Origin: Flavobacterium sp.
GTDB taxonomy: Bacteria > Bacteroidota > Bacteroidia > Flavobacteriales > Flavobacteriaceae
DNA: 10,000 nucleotides
Direction of reading: 5' to 3'
Assembly (NCBI RefSeq): GCF_020217025.1
Contig: NZ_JAIWOF010000019.1
Span: forward strand, 1-10,000
Below, in pieces: positions 7,400-10,000 of the stretch. A model generated the notes under the pieces. The model saw only the letters and a program-made list of their open reading frames with translations. It had not been told where the DNA came from and ran no database searches. The translations under genes were made by a program, and so were the position numbers. Numbering within the stretch: the stretch's first letter is position 1; the number at the start of each line of letters is the position of its first letter.

Positions 7400-7512
7400 A
7401 AGCTTTTTAGTTTTTTGAAAACAGACAATCCCTTCCCTGCTTTCGGTTAGTATTTATTGAACTAAAGCGCGAGTCTCCCGACATTTTATAGCGCTCTATA
7501 TTTTATTTGTTT
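7400..7512 (-). promoter_or_regulatory. Structured nrdB-nrdA spacer
   Basis: The 113-base gap contains a locally GC-richer core (about 7429-7495) in an otherwise AT-rich genome. AGCGC at 7466-7470 and GCGCT at 7491-7495 can pair around a 20-nt loop that contains the self-complementary GAGTCTC, and TATAG/CTATA (7487-7491, 7496-7500) offers an alternative small hairpin. No TAnnTTTG element was seen, so nrdA is probably read from the nrdB promoter. The spacer may control mRNA processing or the ratio of the two subunits, or be a dispersed intergenic repeat. Confidence 0.3.
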
Positions 7513-8490
7513 TTAGAAATCAGCGTCGAAGCTAATTTTACTTGATTCTGAATCGGAGTTCATTACACCAGCTTTTTGATATTCAGCCACACGTTTTTCG
7601 AAGAAATTCGTTTTTCCTTGTAACGAAATCATGTCCATAAAATCGAATGGGTTTGAAGAGTTATACACTCTATCACATCCTAACTCTACTAATAATCTAT
7701 CGGTTACAAATTCTAAATATTGTGTCATTAAAGTAGCGTTCATTCCAATTAAACTTACTGGTAATGATTCTGTAATGAATTTTCTTTCGATGTTTAATGC
7801 ATCTACGATAATTTCAGTAATTCTAGCTTTTGGCACTTTGTTTACGATGTGATTTGTATGTAAGTGAACCGCAAAATCACAATGCATTCCTTCGTCACGA
7901 GAAATTAATTCGTTTGAAAAAGTTAATCCTGGCATTAATCCACGTTTTTTCAACCAGTAAATCGAACAAAACGAACCTGAGAAGAAAATTCCTTCAACCG
8001 CAGCAAAAGCAATTAATCTTTCTGCAAACGAATCCGACTCAATCCATTTTAAAGCCCATTGTGCTTTTTCTTTAATCGCTGGAAACACTTCAATAGCATG
8101 GAACAATTGATTTTTCTCTGCCTCGTCTTTTACATACGTATCAATTAACAACGAATAGGTTTCGCTGTGAATGTTTTCCATCATGATTTGGAAACCGTAG
8201 AAGAATTTCGCTTCTGGATATTGCACTTCGTTAACGAAGTTTTCCGCTAAATTTTCGTTTACAATTCCGTCAGAAGCCGCGAAGAATGCTAAAATATGTT
8301 TGATGAAATATTTTTCATCATCATTTAATTTATTGTTCCAATCATTTAAATCGGTATGTAAATCAATTTCTTCTGCTGTCCAAATACACGCTTCTTGTTT
8401 TTTGTACCATTCCCAAATATCTTGGTGTTTGATAGGAAAAATTACAAATCGATCTTTGTTTTCTTGCAAAATAGGTTCCACTATAGACAT
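7513..8490 (-). CDS. nrdB: Ribonucleoside-diphosphate reductase, class I beta (radical-generating) subunit
   Basis: The 325-residue ferritin-like protein holds the metal centre and the stable radical used by NrdA. The full ligand set is visible: Asp74 ([10 protein letters not shown]), Glu105 and His108 ([10 protein letters not shown]), Glu166 (AAVEGIFF), Glu200 and His203 ([10 protein letters not shown]). The radical tyrosine is Tyr112, so it is a tyrosyl-radical enzyme and not the Phe-bearing class Ic type. The C-terminus ISFDADF is the expected tail that docks on NrdA and closely resembles the FTLDADF end of eukaryotic R2. It is the first gene of the nrdB-nrdA operon, with a leader of roughly 80 bases if the promoter at 8580-8587 is used. 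No sequence I would call an NrdR box was seen upstream. Confidence 0.97.
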   Translation of the reverse strand: MSIVEPILQENKDRFVIFPIKHQDIWEWYKKQEACIWTAEEIDLHTDLNDWNNKLNDDEKYFIKHILAFFAASDGIVNENLAENFVNEVQYPEAKFFYGFQIMMENIHSETYSLLIDTYVKDEAEKNQLFHAIEVFPAIKEKAQWALKWIESDSFAERLIAFAAVEGIFFSGSFCSIYWLKKRGLMPGLTFSNELISRDEGMHCDFAVHLHTNHIVNKVPKARITEIIVDALNIERKFITESLPVSLIGMNATLMTQYLEFVTDRLLVELGCDRVYNSSNPFDFMDMISLQGKTNFFEKRVAEYQKAGVMNSDSESSKISFDADF

Positions 8491-8579
8491 AGCTATTTGA
8501 TTTTAAAAATGTTAATGATTGGTTAAATTGACTTATTTGGGGATTACAAAGTTTGTCATTTGAAACGAGAAATGAAAGT

Positions 8580-8587
8580 CAAACTTA
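8580..8587 (-). promoter_or_regulatory. -7 promoter element of nrdBA
   Basis: The minus strand reads TAAGTTTG, an exact TAnnTTTG match. A TTTG lies upstream (8612-8615) but at a 24-base spacing, longer than usual. The resulting leader to the nrdB ATG would be about 80-85 nt and includes the palindrome ACAAAGTTTGT (8547-8557). Confidence 0.4.
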
Positions 8588-8757
8588 TTCACAATTAAAG
8601 CAAGTTTTTAACAAAGCCGAAAATTGTCAGTAAATTAATATGGGTTTTTAAAATGCTGAAAATCAATAAATTAAAAACAAATAAAACAAGTGTTAAAACC
8701 TTGTAAGCGATTGATAAATCAACCTCTCACACCGATTTTTGAACCTTAAAATTTGAA

Positions 8758-9324
8758 TTATTTTTTTAACTCTTTTGCTACTTTGTCTAATTCGTCAAAC
8801 CATTGTTGTCCGAATTTTCTAATTAATGCTTCTTTGACAAATTGATACACTGGAACTCCTAATTCTTGTCCTAACGAACACGCATCATCGCAAATATGCC
8901 ATTTGTGGTAATTAACCGCCGCGAAATCTGAATATTCTTTAATTCGAATCGGATATAAATGACAAGAAACTGGTTTTTTCCAATCTACAATCCCTTGATT
9001 GTAGGCTTGCTCAATTCCACAAAGTGCCGTTTTTCCGTCAAAAATTACGTAAGCACAATCTTTTCCATCGATAAGCGGTGTTTCTAATTCACCAAAATCG
9101 GAAACTACGTGCGTTCCTTGTTCTTCAATGGCTTTTATTCCTTCAGGACGAAGAAAGGGTTTTACTTTTGGAAAAATTTCAGCTAAAATTTTGGTTTCTT
9201 CCTCATCTAAAGGAGCACCCGCATCGCCATCCACACAACAAGCACCTTGACAAGCTGACAAATTGCAAACAAATTCTTTTTCTAAGATTTCTTCGGAAAC
9301 GATGGTTTTATTTAACTGAAACAT
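8758..9324 (-). CDS. DUF3109 family Cys-rich protein (YkgJ-like)
   Basis: The 188-residue cytosolic protein has nine cysteines in the arrangement of the DUF3109/YkgJ-like families, which are thought to bind iron, zinc or an iron-sulfur cluster; no reaction is established. Visible motifs are CNLSACQGACC near the N-terminus (Cys20, 25, 29, 30), Cys90 in GKDCAYV, Cys102 in ALCGI, SCHLYPIRI (Cys121, His122), and KWHICDDACSLG (His143, Cys145, Cys149). The acidic PLDEEE segment after the first cluster is also typical. There is no signal peptide. The ATG at 9324 follows a good -7 element by about 20 bases. The gene lies upstream of nrdB in the same direction, but a 267-base gap containing an nrdB promoter match suggests separate transcription. 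Confidence 0.88.
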   Translation of the reverse strand: MFQLNKTIVSEEILEKEFVCNLSACQGACCVDGDAGAPLDEEETKILAEIFPKVKPFLRPEGIKAIEEQGTHVVSDFGELETPLIDGKDCAYVIFDGKTALCGIEQAYNQGIVDWKKPVSCHLYPIRIKEYSDFAAVNYHKWHICDDACSLGQELGVPVYQFVKEALIRKFGQQWFDELDKVAKELKK

Positions 9325-9343
9325 ATTGGATTTATTTAAAGTG

Positions 9344-9351
9344 CAAAGATA
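9344..9351 (-). promoter_or_regulatory. -7 promoter element of the DUF3109 gene
   Basis: The minus strand reads TATCTTTG, an exact TAnnTTTG match, 19 bases before the ATG at 9324. A -33 TTTG at the usual spacing is not visible. It is divergent from the marC-like promoter. Confidence 0.5.
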
Positions 9352-9417
9352 AGAAATGATTTAGGATTGAGGATTAACGATTGATGATTTTAGAACATTT
9401 ATGATTTTTATTGATTT

Positions 9418-9449
9418 TTGAACTTGAACTTGTCATTGCTCTTGAACTT
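9418..9449. repeat. Three copies of TTGAACTT in an intergenic spacer
   Basis: TTGAACTT occurs at 9418-9425, 9424-9431 (overlapping) and 9442-9449, between the divergent DUF3109 and MarC-family genes. The adjacent stretch 9365-9420 is a degenerate series of GATT-containing words. It may be simple-sequence drift or a binding array for a regulator; nothing else supports either reading. Confidence 0.4.
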
Positions 9450-9498
9450 CATATGATAATGTATCGTTAAATTAGAAACGTTCTTTATTCAATATCCT

Positions 9499-9506
9499 TA
9501 TATTTG
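9499..9506 (+). promoter_or_regulatory. -7 promoter element of the MarC-family gene
   Basis: TATATTTG matches TAnnTTTG exactly, 19 bases before the ATG at 9526. No clear -33 TTTG was found at the expected spacing. Confidence 0.5.
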
Positions 9507-9525
9507 CACAAATATTCAGCGTTTT

Positions 9526-10000
9526 ATGGAATTTGGAATCAATTGGAAAGACATTTTTACGATCAGCATGATTTTATTTGCTGTGATTGATATTGTGGGA
9601 AGTATTCCAATTATTGTGGATTTACGCAGTAAAATGGGACATATTCAATCGGAAAAGGCTACTATTGTAGCGGCAGTGATTATGATTGCCTTTTTATTTG
9701 TGGGAGAAGAAATTCTGAAATTGATTGGTATTGATGCGAATTCATTTGCAGTTGCCGGTTCGTTTGTCTTGTTTTTCCTTGCCTTAGAAATGATTTTAGG
9801 CATTCGATTATACAAAGAAGACAATCCGAGTACAGCTTCGATTGTTCCTATTGCATTTCCATTGATTGCTGGAGCTGGAACGATGACAACGATATTATCA
9901 CTACGAGCTGCTTATGATAAAATCAATATTATTATTGCGATTTTAATTAATGTAATTGTAGTTTATGGCGTGTTGAAATCATCAGGAAAAATTGAGCGAT
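9526..10000 (+). CDS. MarC family integral membrane protein, 3' end beyond the window
   Basis: The forward reading frame opens with MEFGINWKDIFTISMILFAV and stays open for 158 codons to the window edge. It shows the MarC/UPF0056 pattern: a first membrane segment with DIVGSIPII, a second (about 46-65), a third with AVAGSFVLFFLALEMILG, the conserved PIAFPLIAGAGTMTTIL, and a further hydrophobic segment IIIAILINVIVVYGV. The family usually has about 190-220 residues and six membrane segments, so the last part is missing here. It sits in the inner membrane. The family's function is unknown, and the name's link to multiple antibiotic resistance is not supported for the family. It is divergent from the DUF3109 gene. 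Confidence 0.88.
   Translation, partial: MEFGINWKDIFTISMILFAVIDIVGSIPIIVDLRSKMGHIQSEKATIVAAVIMIAFLFVGEEILKLIGIDANSFAVAGSFVLFFLALEMILGIRLYKEDNPSTASIVPIAFPLIAGAGTMTTILSLRAAYDKINIIIAILINVIVVYGVLKSSGKIER

Noticed and set aside
7631..8500. Plus-strand open frames at 7631-7852, 7830-8075 and 8300-8500
   Set aside because: They are antisense to nrdB, which has a complete set of catalytic residues; the products are compositionally random.
8696..8757. Terminator after the DUF3109 gene
   Set aside because: Only a tiny 5-bp hairpin (TTGAT/ATCAA) is present with no T-run after it on the minus strand.
9078..9359. Plus-strand 93-residue open frame
   Set aside because: It is antisense to the Cys-rich DUF3109 gene and crosses its promoter; the Leu/Arg/His-rich product looks like a reverse shadow.
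1..10000. Defence system, CRISPR, prophage or transposon
   Set aside because: No spaced repeats, transposase, integrase, nuclease-helicase or phage structural motifs were seen; apart from the NYN protein, no gene suggests a defence role.

Overview
The window looks like chromosomal DNA from a low-GC member of the Bacteroidetes, most likely Flavobacteriaceae (Flavobacterium or a close relative). The support is a GLPGLI-family protein, a CarboxypepD_reg/plug-type outer-membrane protein, absence of Shine-Dalgarno-like leaders, and several matches to the Bacteroidetes sigma -7 element TAnnTTTG just upstream of starts. No tRNA, rRNA, CRISPR array, transposase or phage gene was recognised.

Layout. 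Nearly everything is on the minus strand and so reads from right to left. (1) Positions 1-3756 hold a very AT-rich envelope cassette. In transcription order it contains a small secreted Cys-containing protein (3742-3476), a GLPGLI-family exported protein (3378-2650) and a large outer-membrane beta-barrel protein (2657-66). The last two genes overlap by 8 bp, and an AT-only hairpin plus T-run at the end looks like the terminator. (2) Positions 3842-4783 hold a small cytosolic protein of unknown function and an NYN/PIN-like putative nuclease. A perfect 13-bp terminator hairpin separates them. (3) The gap 4784-4963 contains a forward promoter-like sequence, a perfect 9-bp palindrome and a strong forward terminator, together resembling a free-standing small RNA of about 60 nt. 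The nrdA terminator is also here. (4) Positions 4964-8490 hold nrdB-nrdA, encoding class I aerobic ribonucleotide reductase with all expected catalytic residues. Its termini resemble those of the eukaryotic enzyme. (5) Positions 8758-9324 hold a DUF3109/YkgJ-like Cys-rich protein. The only forward protein gene is a MarC-family membrane protein that starts at 9526 and runs off the right edge.

How the genes work together. NrdB generates the radical and NrdA reduces ribonucleoside diphosphates, so these two form one functional unit. The three-gene cassette at the left probably acts at the cell envelope as a unit of unknown function. The remaining genes appear to be independently transcribed housekeeping or hypothetical genes. 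The most unusual points are the apparent homopolymer frameshift that removes the signal-peptide start of the small Cys protein, the candidate sRNA at 4808-4867, and the GC-richer structured spacer between nrdB and nrdA.
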